9,060 bases of DNA, taken from assembly GCA_003219225.1 (NCBI GenBank), contig QHPZ01000258.1:1-9060 (forward strand), read 5' to 3'. The translations under genes and the position numbers were made by a program. How positions within the stretch are numbered: position 1 is the first letter of the stretch; every line of letters begins with the position of its first letter. The DNA comes from Verrucomicrobiota bacterium (GTDB lineage Bacteria; Verrucomicrobiota; Verrucomicrobiia; Chthoniobacterales; UBA10450). The notes beneath the pieces were generated by a model that had not been told where the DNA came from, did no database searches, and saw only the letters and a program-made list of their open reading frames with translations. Shown piece by piece: positions 1-7,199 of this stretch.

Positions 1-121
1 CGGCATGACCGAGGCGAGTCTTCTTCCCGAAGCGGCCGCTGCTGCTGGAATTAGCTATGTCGATCTGTGCCGGCGAATCATCGAACTGTCGCGCGCGCGA
101 ACGGAGGCGAAGAGCCGATGA
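1..121 (+). CDS. ddl: D-alanine--D-alanine ligase, C-terminal tail (5' partial)
   Basis: Only the last 39 residues are in the window, read in the frame whose first full codon starts at base 2. They begin GMTEASLLPEAAAAAGIS and continue YVDLCRRIIEL. This matches the well-known Ddl C-terminus (PGMT..SL.P.AA...GI), where the final helices close the ATP-grasp fold. Ddl joins two D-alanines using ATP to make the dipeptide for the UDP-MurNAc pentapeptide in the cytoplasm. The catalytic ATP-grasp residues lie upstream of the window. The stop codon TGA overlaps the ATG of ftsQ (ATGA), so the two genes are probably translationally coupled in one dcw operon. The identification rests on this short motif plus the position immediately before ftsQ, which is a standard dcw order. 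The last nine residues are basic and not conserved. Confidence 0.88.
   Translation, partial: GMTEASLLPEAAAAAGISYVDLCRRIIELSRARTEAKSR
103..107 (+). promoter_or_regulatory. Ribosome binding site of ftsQ
   Basis: GGAGG lies inside the last codons of ddl, ten bases before the ATG at 118. It decides the start of ftsQ: the in-frame GTG at 67 has no comparable site and would add 17 residues encoded wholly inside ddl. Confidence 0.75.
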
Positions 122-1224
122 GCAACCGGCGCGCCCGGTCGCGCAACCGAAGGGTCTCGAGTTGGCGGCAGCGGCGTCAGCAGCACTTGCTCGATGTAAA
201 GGTGCGCTCGCGCAAGGCGACGCAGCAGCGCGCCCGCCGTGCGCTTGTTTTGATTTCCAAGCTGATCTTCGCGGCTGGAGTTTGCGCTGCGATTTACTTC
301 GGCGCGCGCGAAGGAGCGCGTCGCCTGTTCTTCGAGAATCCCGATTATCAATTGCGCACCATCGAAGTGGAGACGGACGGTACGATGCAACGTGAGCACA
401 TTGTCGAGGTGGCGCAGTTGCGCGAGGGCGAAAACATTTTCGCGGTGAACCTCGGCCGGGTGCGCGAGCGACTAGAGCAGCTCCCGCAGGTCGACGACGC
501 GCGGGTGGTGCGCAAATTGCCCGGCGAAATCGACGTCAAAGTCAGCGAGCGCAAACCGGTCGCCTGGATCACGAGCGAAAAAGAACTCAACGATCCTTTT
601 GTTTCCGACGCCGCGTTTCTGGTGGACGCGCTCGGCGTTTTGATGAAAGAGAAGAGATTGTTGCCGGAATACCTGGGACTGCCGCTGATCGCAGGCTGCG
701 CGGCCGAGCCGCTCGAGCCCGGCAAAACCGTCGAGTCATTCGAAGCCAAAGCGGCGCTGGAGCTGTTGCGATTGAGCATGCGCAGTTTTATGCAGACGCG
801 GTTTCAAATTCGGGAGATCGACCTGTCGAAAGGTTACTGCCTGCTCGTGACCGATAAGAACCACACCCGCGTCGCGTTCGGCTTCGACAATCTCGAGACG
901 CAGTTGCAGCGGCTGGAGCAATTTTTGGTTTACGCCGACGATACGAAACAGGAGCTGGCCACGATCAATCTGCTCGTGCAACGAAATATCCCCGCCACTT
1001 TTGCCAAGCCGGCGCGGGCTGTCATTAACGACACCGTCGAGCCGGAGGCGACACCGCGAATTTTGAAGGCGCTCCCCGTGCATCGGCCCGAGACAAGTCC
1101 GGTCGCCGCGGCGACACGGACTCGTCCGGAGGCGAGATCGACATCTTCGCCTTCACCCCGGCCACAGAAGACGCAATCGTCTCTGCCGCGCGCAGTCCCG
1201 GTCGAACGAGAGAAGAAGAATTAA
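118..1224 (+). CDS. ftsQ: Cell division protein FtsQ (DivIB/FtsQ family)
   Basis: FtsQ is a bitopic inner-membrane divisome protein that connects early proteins (FtsZ/FtsA) with the FtsLB and FtsWI synthesis complex. The 368-residue product has a very basic cytoplasmic head (about 1-42, many Arg), one membrane segment (about 43-62), a POTRA domain (about 77-148, including LREGENIFAVNLGRVRERL and the KLPGEIDVKVSERKPVAWI strand) and a beta domain (about 150-295). A Pro/Ser/Arg-rich tail of about 70 residues (296-368) follows that many FtsQ proteins lack; it looks disordered and ends in EREKKN. The ATG at 118 is chosen because it overlaps the ddl stop as ATGA and has a GGAGG ten bases upstream. 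ftsA follows after two bases. Sequence divergence is normal for FtsQ, so the call rests on the domain layout plus the ddl-ftsQ-ftsA order. Confidence 0.93.
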   Translation: MSNRRARSRNRRVSSWRQRRQQHLLDVKVRSRKATQQRARRALVLISKLIFAAGVCAAIYFGAREGARRLFFENPDYQLRTIEVETDGTMQREHIVEVAQLREGENIFAVNLGRVRERLEQLPQVDDARVVRKLPGEIDVKVSERKPVAWITSEKELNDPFVSDAAFLVDALGVLMKEKRLLPEYLGLPLIAGCAAEPLEPGKTVESFEAKAALELLRLSMRSFMQTRFQIREIDLSKGYCLLVTDKNHTRVAFGFDNLETQLQRLEQFLVYADDTKQELATINLLVQRNIPATFAKPARAVINDTVEPEATPRILKALPVHRPETSPVAAATRTRPEARSTSSPSPRPQKTQSSLPRAVPVEREKKN

Positions 1225-1226
1225 TC

Positions 1227-2432
1227 ATGGCGAGCAACGATTTGGTGGTCGGCCTCGAGATCGGCACCTCAAAAATTTGCGTGGTGGTCGGCGAAGGTCG
1301 CCCCGACGGCACGTTGAGAATTCTCGGTGTCGGTCAGGCGCCCTCGCGCGGCGTGCGCAAGGGGGAAATTGTCGATTTCGAGACGGCGATGAAATGCGTG
1401 CACGAAGCGGTCGTGGACGCGGAACAAAAAAGCGATGTCATGATCCGCAGCATCTACGTCTCGGTGGCGGGCGGCCACATTCAAAGCTTCAACAATCGCG
1501 GCTGCGTAATGGTGCCGGAGGACCGGGATGAAATCGACGAGCAGGACATTGAGGACGTAAAGGTGAGTGCGCGCGAAGTCAGCATTCCGGCGTCGAACGC
1601 GTTTTTGCACTCGATCATCCAGCATTATCACGTCGACGGCCAGGATGGCGTTCTCAATCCGGTCGGGATGCTCGGCGAAAAACTGGAGGCCGATTTCCAC
1701 ATTATCCACGGCGTGCGCAACCGGATTCAGAACACGATCCGCTGTGTAAAGGAGCTGCCGCTGGAAGTGGAGGATGTGGTCTTCAGCGCGCTTGCCTCCG
1801 CGCAGGTCGTGCTGACGCAGCACCAGAAGAACCTCGGCGCGCTCGTCGTCGACATGGGCGGGGGCACGACCGATTACATTCTTTACGTCGATGGCGCTGT
1901 GAAACAAAGCGGCGTGCTTGGGATCGGCGGCGATCACGTCACCAACGACATCTCCATGGCCCTGCGCATCCCGATGGCGCGCGCCGAAAAATTGAAGCTC
2001 GAGGAGGGGAGTTGCGTTCTCGGCAATTGTCTTCCCGGGGAAACAATTTTACTGAAAGACGACTCCGGATTCGCGGGCAAAGAGATCGAGCGTGAGACGC
2101 TCAACACGATTATTAACCTGCGCGTGCGCGAAATTTTCGAGCTGCTCAAGCGCAAGCTCGAGGCGGAGCCATTCATCAATTACATCGGCGCCGGTGTGTT
2201 CATCACCGGCGGCTGCAGTTTGCTCGACGGCATCGAACATCTTGCCGGCGAAAGTTTCGAAATGCCGGCCCACGCCGCCCACGCGCAGACTATCGCCGGC
2301 CTCACTTCCGCGTTCGAGAACCCGCAGTTTTCAACCGCGATTGGACTGATCAAATACGCACAAGCCGTGCAGGCGGAGCGACCGGCGAGGGGCTTTCGGC
2401 GACTGATCGGCAAATTTTTTAGCTACGGATGA
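1227..2432 (+). CDS. ftsA: Cell division protein FtsA, actin-like membrane tether of FtsZ
   Basis: FtsA is an actin-fold ATPase that polymerises under the membrane, binds the C-terminal peptide of FtsZ and recruits later divisome proteins. The 401-residue product shows the phosphate-1 motif GLEIGTSKI (9-17), a 1C subdomain (about 85-165) in place of actin's 1B, the phosphate-2 motif VVDMGGGTTDY (207-217), and the adenosine motif GVFITGGCSLLDGI (323-336). It ends in an amphipathic helix, RGFRRLIGKFFSYG (388-401), of the type that anchors FtsA to the membrane. All the signature parts are present and the length is typical. It starts two bases after the ftsQ stop; the purine-rich stretch GAGAGAAGAAGAA (1208-1220) serves as a modest ribosome binding site. 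The gap to ftsZ is filled by a palindromic element. Confidence 0.97.
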   Translation: MASNDLVVGLEIGTSKICVVVGEGRPDGTLRILGVGQAPSRGVRKGEIVDFETAMKCVHEAVVDAEQKSDVMIRSIYVSVAGGHIQSFNNRGCVMVPEDRDEIDEQDIEDVKVSAREVSIPASNAFLHSIIQHYHVDGQDGVLNPVGMLGEKLEADFHIIHGVRNRIQNTIRCVKELPLEVEDVVFSALASAQVVLTQHQKNLGALVVDMGGGTTDYILYVDGAVKQSGVLGIGGDHVTNDISMALRIPMARAEKLKLEEGSCVLGNCLPGETILLKDDSGFAGKEIERETLNTIINLRVREIFELLKRKLEAEPFINYIGAGVFITGGCSLLDGIEHLAGESFEMPAHAAHAQTIAGLTSAFENPQFSTAIGLIKYAQAVQAERPARGFRRLIGKFFSYG

Positions 2433-2448
2433 AAGATCGAAAGTTGAT

Positions 2449-2518
2449 TGGTAGGGCGCGACCGCCGGGCGCGCCGCAAGCATGCAGCCGCGGACGGCCC
2501 GGCGGTCCGTCCCTACCA
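2449..2518. repeat. 70-bp palindromic intergenic element between ftsA and ftsZ
   Basis: The arms 2449-2470 and 2497-2518 are inverted repeats of 22 bases with 19 matches. The outermost eight (TGGTAGGG / CCCTACCA) are perfect, and a 26-base loop contains the palindrome GCATGC (2480-2485). Each arm can also fold alone: 2455-2460 pairs with 2470-2475 (GGCGCG/CGCGCC, loop of 9), and 2491-2495 pairs with 2505-2509 (CGGAC/GTCCG, loop of 9), with the two loops complementary. The three mismatches of the long stem are all bases that pair in the local hairpins. There is no T-run after the right arm, so it is unlikely to be a simple intrinsic terminator. It resembles dispersed REP/MITE-like palindromes I associate with verrucomicrobial genomes. 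Copy number cannot be judged from one copy. Confidence 0.8.
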
Positions 2519-2529
2519 CTGCAGCACAA

Positions 2530-3915
2530 ATGATTCAGCTCAGTAAAAACTACACTTTGCCCGAACGCGAAGAGGAAATTATCCCGATCAAAATCGTCGG
2601 CGTGGGCGGCGCGGGCGCGAATGCGCTCGACCGGATCGTGCTCGACGGAATGGAGAAGGCCGATCTCATCGCGATCAATACCGATGTGCAGTCGCTCGCC
2701 AGCTCAGTTGCGGCGCACAAGGTCCAGCTCGGTCGTGCCGTCACCCGCGGCCTCGGCGCCGGCGGAGATCCGGAGGTCGGTCAGCAGGCGGCACTCGAGT
2801 CGGCCGAAGAAATCCGGCCCGCGCTGGCAAATGCGCGGATGATTTTTATTTGCACGGGATTGGGCGGCGGCACCGGTTCCGGCGCGGCGCCGGTCGTGGC
2901 GCAGATCGCGCGCGAGGCTGGTTCGCTCGTGATTGTTTTCGCGACGCTGCCGTTCTCCTTCGAAGGAAAGCGCCGCACCGCACAAGCACACGCCGCGCTC
3001 GGGCGTCTCAACCAGATTGCGCACGCGGTCATTTGTTTCGAGAACGACCGAATGGGCGACATGGTCGCGCCCAAAGCGGGAATCCATCAGGCGTTCGCCA
3101 TGGCGGATGTCACGATCAGCCAGAGCGCGCGCTCGATCGTAAACCTGATCCAGCGACCCGGTCTCATTCGGATCGGGTTCGATGATCTCTTGACCGCGCT
3201 TCGCAGCGAAAACGGCCGCTGCTTGTTCGGGTTCGGGGAATCCGATTCCGATAACCGCGCGCACGATGCGCTCCGGCAGGCGCTGAAAAATCCGCTCATG
3301 GACAAGGGCAGAATGTTGGCCGACGCGGCGCACGTTCTTGTCCAGGTGACCGGCGGCCCGAGCATGACTCTGTCCGAAGTCGAAATTTTGATGCAGGAGC
3401 TGAATCGGCAGGTGAACGAGCACACGCAGATTTTGTTCGGCACAGCGGTCGATGGCAGAATGGGAAATCGCCTCGCCGTGACGATCATCAGTTCGCTGCG
3501 CGCAGAGATCGATGTTGCGTCGGACGTGGCCGCACCGCTGCCGGTTCCCGCTCCCATCTGGGAACAGCCACAGGAAGCTGCGGCAAAGATCGACATCCTG
3601 CCTCAGCCGCCGGTGCTTGCGCCCGCTCCGGCGCCGGACCTGATTCCATTCGAACCACCGCCGCCGGCTGCGGAACTACCGCCGCCGATCGCGCCGGTAG
3701 AAAAATCGCGGTCGCGGGTCATCATGCCGCGGAAAAAATCAGAGCCCGAAGAAGAACCCAAACCAGCCCGCCAAAAATTCGGCCAGGCGAAACAAGAAGT
3801 GTTGCAGTTCGAGCCAGTCACGCGCGGCCGCTTCGAGAAAAGCGAGCCCACGATCATTGAGGGTCAGGACCTCGATGTGCCGACGTTCCTGCGCAAAAAC
3901 ATTCGCGTGAAGTAG
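2530..3915 (+). CDS. ftsZ: Cell division GTPase FtsZ, with divergent T7 loop
   Basis: FtsZ is the bacterial tubulin homologue that assembles the Z ring. The 461-residue product has the nucleotide-binding loop GVGGAGANALDRI (24-36), AINTD (48-52), TRGLGAGGDPEVG (72-84), the tubulin signature GGGTGSG (112-118), FSFEGKRR (142-149) and NDRM (172-175). A Pro/Ala-rich then charged linker (about 330-445) follows, and a C-terminal peptide, DLDVPTFLRK (447-456), of the type that binds FtsA. The T7 loop, which completes the GTPase site of the next subunit, reads LIRIGFDDL (212-220) where the usual form is LxNxDFADV: Asn is replaced by Arg214 and the first Asp by Gly216, while Asp219 remains. The ATG at 2530 is chosen because residues from there look FtsZ-like; the in-frame ATG at 2482 sits in the palindromic element's loop. 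No clear Shine-Dalgarno precedes 2530. The gene ends the + strand dcw block. Confidence 0.97.
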   Translation: MIQLSKNYTLPEREEEIIPIKIVGVGGAGANALDRIVLDGMEKADLIAINTDVQSLASSVAAHKVQLGRAVTRGLGAGGDPEVGQQAALESAEEIRPALANARMIFICTGLGGGTGSGAAPVVAQIAREAGSLVIVFATLPFSFEGKRRTAQAHAALGRLNQIAHAVICFENDRMGDMVAPKAGIHQAFAMADVTISQSARSIVNLIQRPGLIRIGFDDLLTALRSENGRCLFGFGESDSDNRAHDALRQALKNPLMDKGRMLADAAHVLVQVTGGPSMTLSEVEILMQELNRQVNEHTQILFGTAVDGRMGNRLAVTIISSLRAEIDVASDVAAPLPVPAPIWEQPQEAAAKIDILPQPPVLAPAPAPDLIPFEPPPPAAELPPPIAPVEKSRSRVIMPRKKSEPEEEPKPARQKFGQAKQEVLQFEPVTRGRFEKSEPTIIEGQDLDVPTFLRKNIRVK

Positions 3916-3920
3916 AATTT

Positions 3921-5801
3921 CTATCGCGCTGGCAGGGTGAAGTCGCCGGGCAGTTTGTAGGCTTCGCCGGCGGCAGGGTCGAACGCCCAGGCGGATACGC
4001 GCGTCGTCCCGGTCGGCAAAAGTTTGCGGTGAATGAAGGCGCGCCACCCGGAGTCGAGATATTGTTTGCTCTTCATCTCTTTCATAATGTCGGGCCGTTT
4101 TTCGTGTGGCTCAGTAAGTCCGATAGCGACCCAGCTTTGGTCTGCTTGATATGCCAGCACGACGCACGGCGCAGGCTCGCCGCGCTCTCGTAAGAAGCAC
4201 CAGCCATTCATTTCAAAAACATCGGCGTCCTTCTGCACGAGATTGTCGGATCGGCCGAATTCGGCAGTTGACCGCTGCGGCCGATCTTCACCGTCGTGCA
4301 AAATCGCCGAACGCCGCAACGGTGGATCGAGCAGGTGGAGGCGATCGAGCAAGTCGGCGTCTCGCACCATGGCTGGCAGGCTGGCTCCAATCATCAGGTC
4401 AATCGGCAATTTCTCCGACGGGCTGATCACCTGGCAGAACTGGAGGTGCGCCGCGCCTTGGAGGCGTAGTCGCTGCAAAATTTCCATGTGATCGATTCCC
4501 GCAGGGAAACTCATCGCGCTCAGTGTGAGGATCGCGGTGAAAACCGGTGCCTCGGCCGCCGCGATCGAGCGGGCAAGTCTCCCCGGCAATTCGGCGGCGC
4601 GCGCGCTTCGAGCGGCAATTGCGACCATGCCGATGAGGCCAACATACAAATTGAGAGAAATCGTCGCGTAACGGGAATTGAGCGCTTGCTGCGGCCCGGC
4701 TGAAACGCGCATGCATGCAGCCAGCGCGGCGCTGCCAGTCGCATACGCGGCCAATGCCAGCCATGGCCCTGCGGAAACGCGCGTTTTCAGCGGCAGCTTA
4801 AAGAAGACGCAGCCGGCAATCAGGAAGAGCAGGAATGCGATTGCGCCGATGAGCGCCGTCGTGATCGCCGCATTCGTGCTCAAACTCGATCGGCTCAGCG
4901 CGATCCCGAGGAAACTTGTGAAATAAACGAGGTGATCGAACCGATTGCCGAGTTCCGGCCCAGGAATAGATGCGCGTTCATATCCAACGAAGTAGACGAG
5001 CGCGACCGCAACGAAGCCCGCGCTCCACACGGTCAGCCAGCGCGCGCGTTTGCGTGTGAACAGCAAATACAACGCGATCACCGGCCACAACAGCACCCCG
5101 CCGCCGAAGGAAAACGTCGCAATCGTCGCCAATAACGCGGCCCCGCTCATTTTGTGCGCATCGCCCAGCCGCGAAGTCAGAAGAACGAGACAGCCGACGA
5201 GGCAAAGGTTCGGAATGAACATTTGAAGCTGGAATCCCCACAGCCAGTTCTCTGCCTGCACGGGCGCAAAGATGAGGAGGTTGATGAGCGCCCAGAGAAA
5301 CAGACGTTTTCGCGCCGGGCCGGGCAGAGTGCGCTCGAGCAGCAAATAGATTCCGGCGGATATCGCGCAGCAGAGCAGAACGGAGAAAAACATTTCCGCT
5401 ACAACGTTCCAATGTGTCCACTGCGCGAACCCGACATAAATGAGTTTTGGAATAATGATCCGATGCTCGTTATGCTGACGGAACAGATCGGTGAGCGTGA
5501 GCTGGTGCTCGTACGATTTACGGATTAGCGGCACCAGTGACCATTCGTCGCCCCAGGGAACGTTTACGGCGTACTTGCTGATCAGCCGCACGATGGCCGC
5601 GAGCGGCAGCAGACCGAGAAGCAAGAAAATCCAGCGCTCTGCTTTGCTGCCGATTAATGGCAGTGCCCCAACCGCGGGCTGGTCTGGCGAGCTGACCGCG
5701 ATCGGTTCGCCGGCGTGTTCCCGGCGCAGGAGCAGTCTGCGCAGACCTACGACTCGGCGATGAAGAAACGCAGGCGTAGCCGGCTGTCGCGCGACGGCCA
5801 T
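3921..5801 (-). CDS. Polytopic membrane protein of unknown function, possibly GT-C-like, with C-terminal soluble domain
   Basis: I do not recognise a named family. From the ATG at 5801 the product has 626 residues: a basic N-terminus, then about 11 hydrophobic segments (near residues 57-76, 131-155, 167-189, 195-211, 219-247, 255-273, 290-304, 313-333, 345-363, 377-396, 418-436), then about 190 soluble residues. After the first segment lie PWGDEW (82-87) and RQHNEHR (108-114), followed by QAENWLWGFQLQ (182-193). Acidic and His motifs in the first outer loop suggest a GT-C glycosyltransferase-like protein, but this is inference. The last 100 residues (NGWCFLRERG, VSAWAFDPAAGEAYKLPG) look like a beta-rich domain. 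It follows the M20 gene on the same strand and converges on ftsZ with a five-base gap. The start is uncertain: an in-frame TTG at 5843 would give 640 residues, and a better ribosome site serves another frame. Confidence 0.72.
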   Translation of the reverse strand: MAVARQPATPAFLHRRVVGLRRLLLRREHAGEPIAVSSPDQPAVGALPLIGSKAERWIFLLLGLLPLAAIVRLISKYAVNVPWGDEWSLVPLIRKSYEHQLTLTDLFRQHNEHRIIIPKLIYVGFAQWTHWNVVAEMFFSVLLCCAISAGIYLLLERTLPGPARKRLFLWALINLLIFAPVQAENWLWGFQLQMFIPNLCLVGCLVLLTSRLGDAHKMSGAALLATIATFSFGGGVLLWPVIALYLLFTRKRARWLTVWSAGFVAVALVYFVGYERASIPGPELGNRFDHLVYFTSFLGIALSRSSLSTNAAITTALIGAIAFLLFLIAGCVFFKLPLKTRVSAGPWLALAAYATGSAALAACMRVSAGPQQALNSRYATISLNLYVGLIGMVAIAARSARAAELPGRLARSIAAAEAPVFTAILTLSAMSFPAGIDHMEILQRLRLQGAAHLQFCQVISPSEKLPIDLMIGASLPAMVRDADLLDRLHLLDPPLRRSAILHDGEDRPQRSTAEFGRSDNLVQKDADVFEMNGWCFLRERGEPAPCVVLAYQADQSWVAIGLTEPHEKRPDIMKEMKSKQYLDSGWRAFIHRKLLPTGTTRVSAWAFDPAAGEAYKLPGDFTLPAR

Positions 5802-5824
5802 GCCCCGCTCGTTTCCACAATCAT
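5747..5824 (-). other. Short 25-codon ORF with strong ribosome binding site overlapping the membrane-protein start
   Basis: On the minus strand GGAGG (5837-5833) stands eight bases before an ATG at 5824. This is the best initiation signal in the neighbourhood. The frame it opens starts MIVETSGAWPSRDSRL and stops at TAG (5747-5749) after 25 codons, shifted by one base relative to the frame of the membrane protein. It may be a leader peptide coupling translation of M20 and the membrane protein, the true gene start separated from the body by an indel, or chance. No function can be assigned. Confidence 0.35.
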
Positions 5825-5849
5825 CTGCGATTCCTCCAGTCAACGTCGC

Positions 5850-7193
5850 TCATTTCTTGAGCAACTCGAGTACCGCGCTCGTCATTCCGATGATTCCGGT
5901 GCGAATGGTCGGCTCGGGCACGGGCGCGAACTTGCTCGAATGCAAGCTCGGCAGGGGTGTTCCGGTTTTGTTCGACTCGGCGGCCTTTACCGGGTCGACC
6001 GCGCCGACCACAAACATGAAAGCTGGAATTGAAGTGTCCGGGAGGCTGTATTCGCAAAAATCCTCGCCCCCCATCGTCGGATCTTTACGAACGACGTTGT
6101 TTTCGCCGATCGCGTCTTTGAGCGCAGGCGTGACGCGCTTGACCAGCTCGGGATTGTTGTAGGTCGCGTTTACGCCTTCACCTTTGAGCACATTAACGTC
6201 GGGAAATTTGTCCGGCGGCAAACCCGCGGCCGTCGCGCAGCCTTTGGCGATGCGATCAATCGCCGCGAGTGTGCGAATCCGCACTTCCGGTTTATAGGTG
6301 CGCACCGTGAGCTGCATTTTCACTTCATCGGGAATGATGTTGTGCTTGGTCCCGCCGTGGATGGAGCCGACGGTTACCACGACCGGGTCGAGCGGATTGT
6401 TTTCGCGCGAGGCGATCGTTTGCCAATCATTGATAATTTCGGCTGCGAGCGCGACGGGGTCTTTCGTCTTGTGCGGATATGCGCCGTGCCCGCCCATACC
6501 GTGCACCGTCACGTCGACTGAATCCACGTTTGCAAACGCGTAGCCTTCCGTCACCCCGATCTTCCCGGTCTCGATCTCCGCGTCGTCATGCAGGGCGAGC
6601 GCGTAATCCGGCTTTGGCCAGCGCGTATAAAGGCCGTCCTTCAACATGGCGCGCGCGCCGCCGACCATTTCCTCCGCCGGTTGTCCGATGAAAATGATCG
6701 TGCCGTGCCATTTGTCCTTGAGTTTGCCCAGTGTGCGCGCCGTGCCGATGAGCGTCGACATGTGAATGTCATGTCCGCACGCGTGCATGACCGGCACATC
6801 CTTGCCCTCGTTGTTTTTGCTCGTCACCGTGCTCGCGTACGGCAACCCCGTTTCTTCGTGCACGGGTAACGCGTCGAGATCGCTGCGCACGAGCACGGTC
6901 GGTCCGGCGCCGTTCTTCATCACGCCAACGACGCCAAAACAGGTCGCCCCCGGCTGTTCGTATTTGCCGACTCGCTCCGTCACCTCGCAACCGGCGGCCT
7001 TTAATTCCTTCGCCACGATTGCGGACGAACGTTCCTCACGTGTCGAAAGTTCCGGATGCGAATGCAAATCTTTATAAATGGCGAGCAGCGACGGCACCTC
7101 CGCATCGGCCAAGGACTGCGGCGTTTGCTGCGCCATCAACGAAGTGGCGGCTGACAACGACAATGACAAGATCGCGACGCAATGAAGGTTCAT
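5850..7193 (-). CDS. Exported M20D-family amidohydrolase (IAA-amino acid/hippurate hydrolase-like metallopeptidase)
   Basis: M20D enzymes are metal-dependent hydrolases that cut amide bonds of N-acyl amino acids such as N-acetyl, hippuryl or indole-acetyl conjugates. The 447-residue product starts with a signal peptide (1-21, hydrophobic core VAILSLSLSAATSL, likely cleavage after MA before QQ), so it probably acts in the periplasm; there is no lipobox. The metal-site motifs are complete: MHACGHDIHMS (Cys139, His141), QPAEE (Glu174, Glu175), LALHDD (His202) and LHSSKF (His418), with RSDLDALPVHE (103-113). The dimerisation (lid) domain carries HGMGGHGAYPH (231-241) and SIHGGTKHNIIPDEV (277-291); MGGEDF (374-379) is also typical. 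The exact substrate cannot be read from sequence. No Shine-Dalgarno precedes the ATG at 7193, so it may be leaderless. The membrane-protein gene follows on the same strand and they may be co-transcribed. Confidence 0.93.
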   Translation of the reverse strand: MNLHCVAILSLSLSAATSLMAQQTPQSLADAEVPSLLAIYKDLHSHPELSTREERSSAIVAKELKAAGCEVTERVGKYEQPGATCFGVVGVMKNGAGPTVLVRSDLDALPVHEETGLPYASTVTSKNNEGKDVPVMHACGHDIHMSTLIGTARTLGKLKDKWHGTIIFIGQPAEEMVGGARAMLKDGLYTRWPKPDYALALHDDAEIETGKIGVTEGYAFANVDSVDVTVHGMGGHGAYPHKTKDPVALAAEIINDWQTIASRENNPLDPVVVTVGSIHGGTKHNIIPDEVKMQLTVRTYKPEVRIRTLAAIDRIAKGCATAAGLPPDKFPDVNVLKGEGVNATYNNPELVKRVTPALKDAIGENNVVRKDPTMGGEDFCEYSLPDTSIPAFMFVVGAVDPVKAAESNKTGTPLPSLHSSKFAPVPEPTIRTGIIGMTSAVLELLKK

Positions 7194-7199
7194 ACCGCA

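Noticed and set aside
67..117. Upstream GTG start for ftsQ, adding 17 residues
   Set aside because: It lies entirely in the ddl coding tail and lacks a ribosome site, whereas the ATG at 118 has GGAGG and the classic ATGA overlap.
2449..2518. Intrinsic terminator between ftsA and ftsZ
   Set aside because: The hairpin is strong, but no T-run follows the right arm and a full terminator inside ftsQAZ would be unexpected.
2482..2529. Upstream ATG start for ftsZ, adding 16 residues
   Set aside because: These codons come from the palindromic element and do not look like an FtsZ N-terminus; the start at 2530 gives a normal beginning before the GVGGAGAN loop.
2704..3423. 239-codon open frame antisense to ftsZ
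   Set aside because: It is a shadow of the GC-rich ftsZ codons: no recognisable domain and no ribosome site. Similar long antisense frames across ftsA, polB and M20D were dismissed for the same reason.
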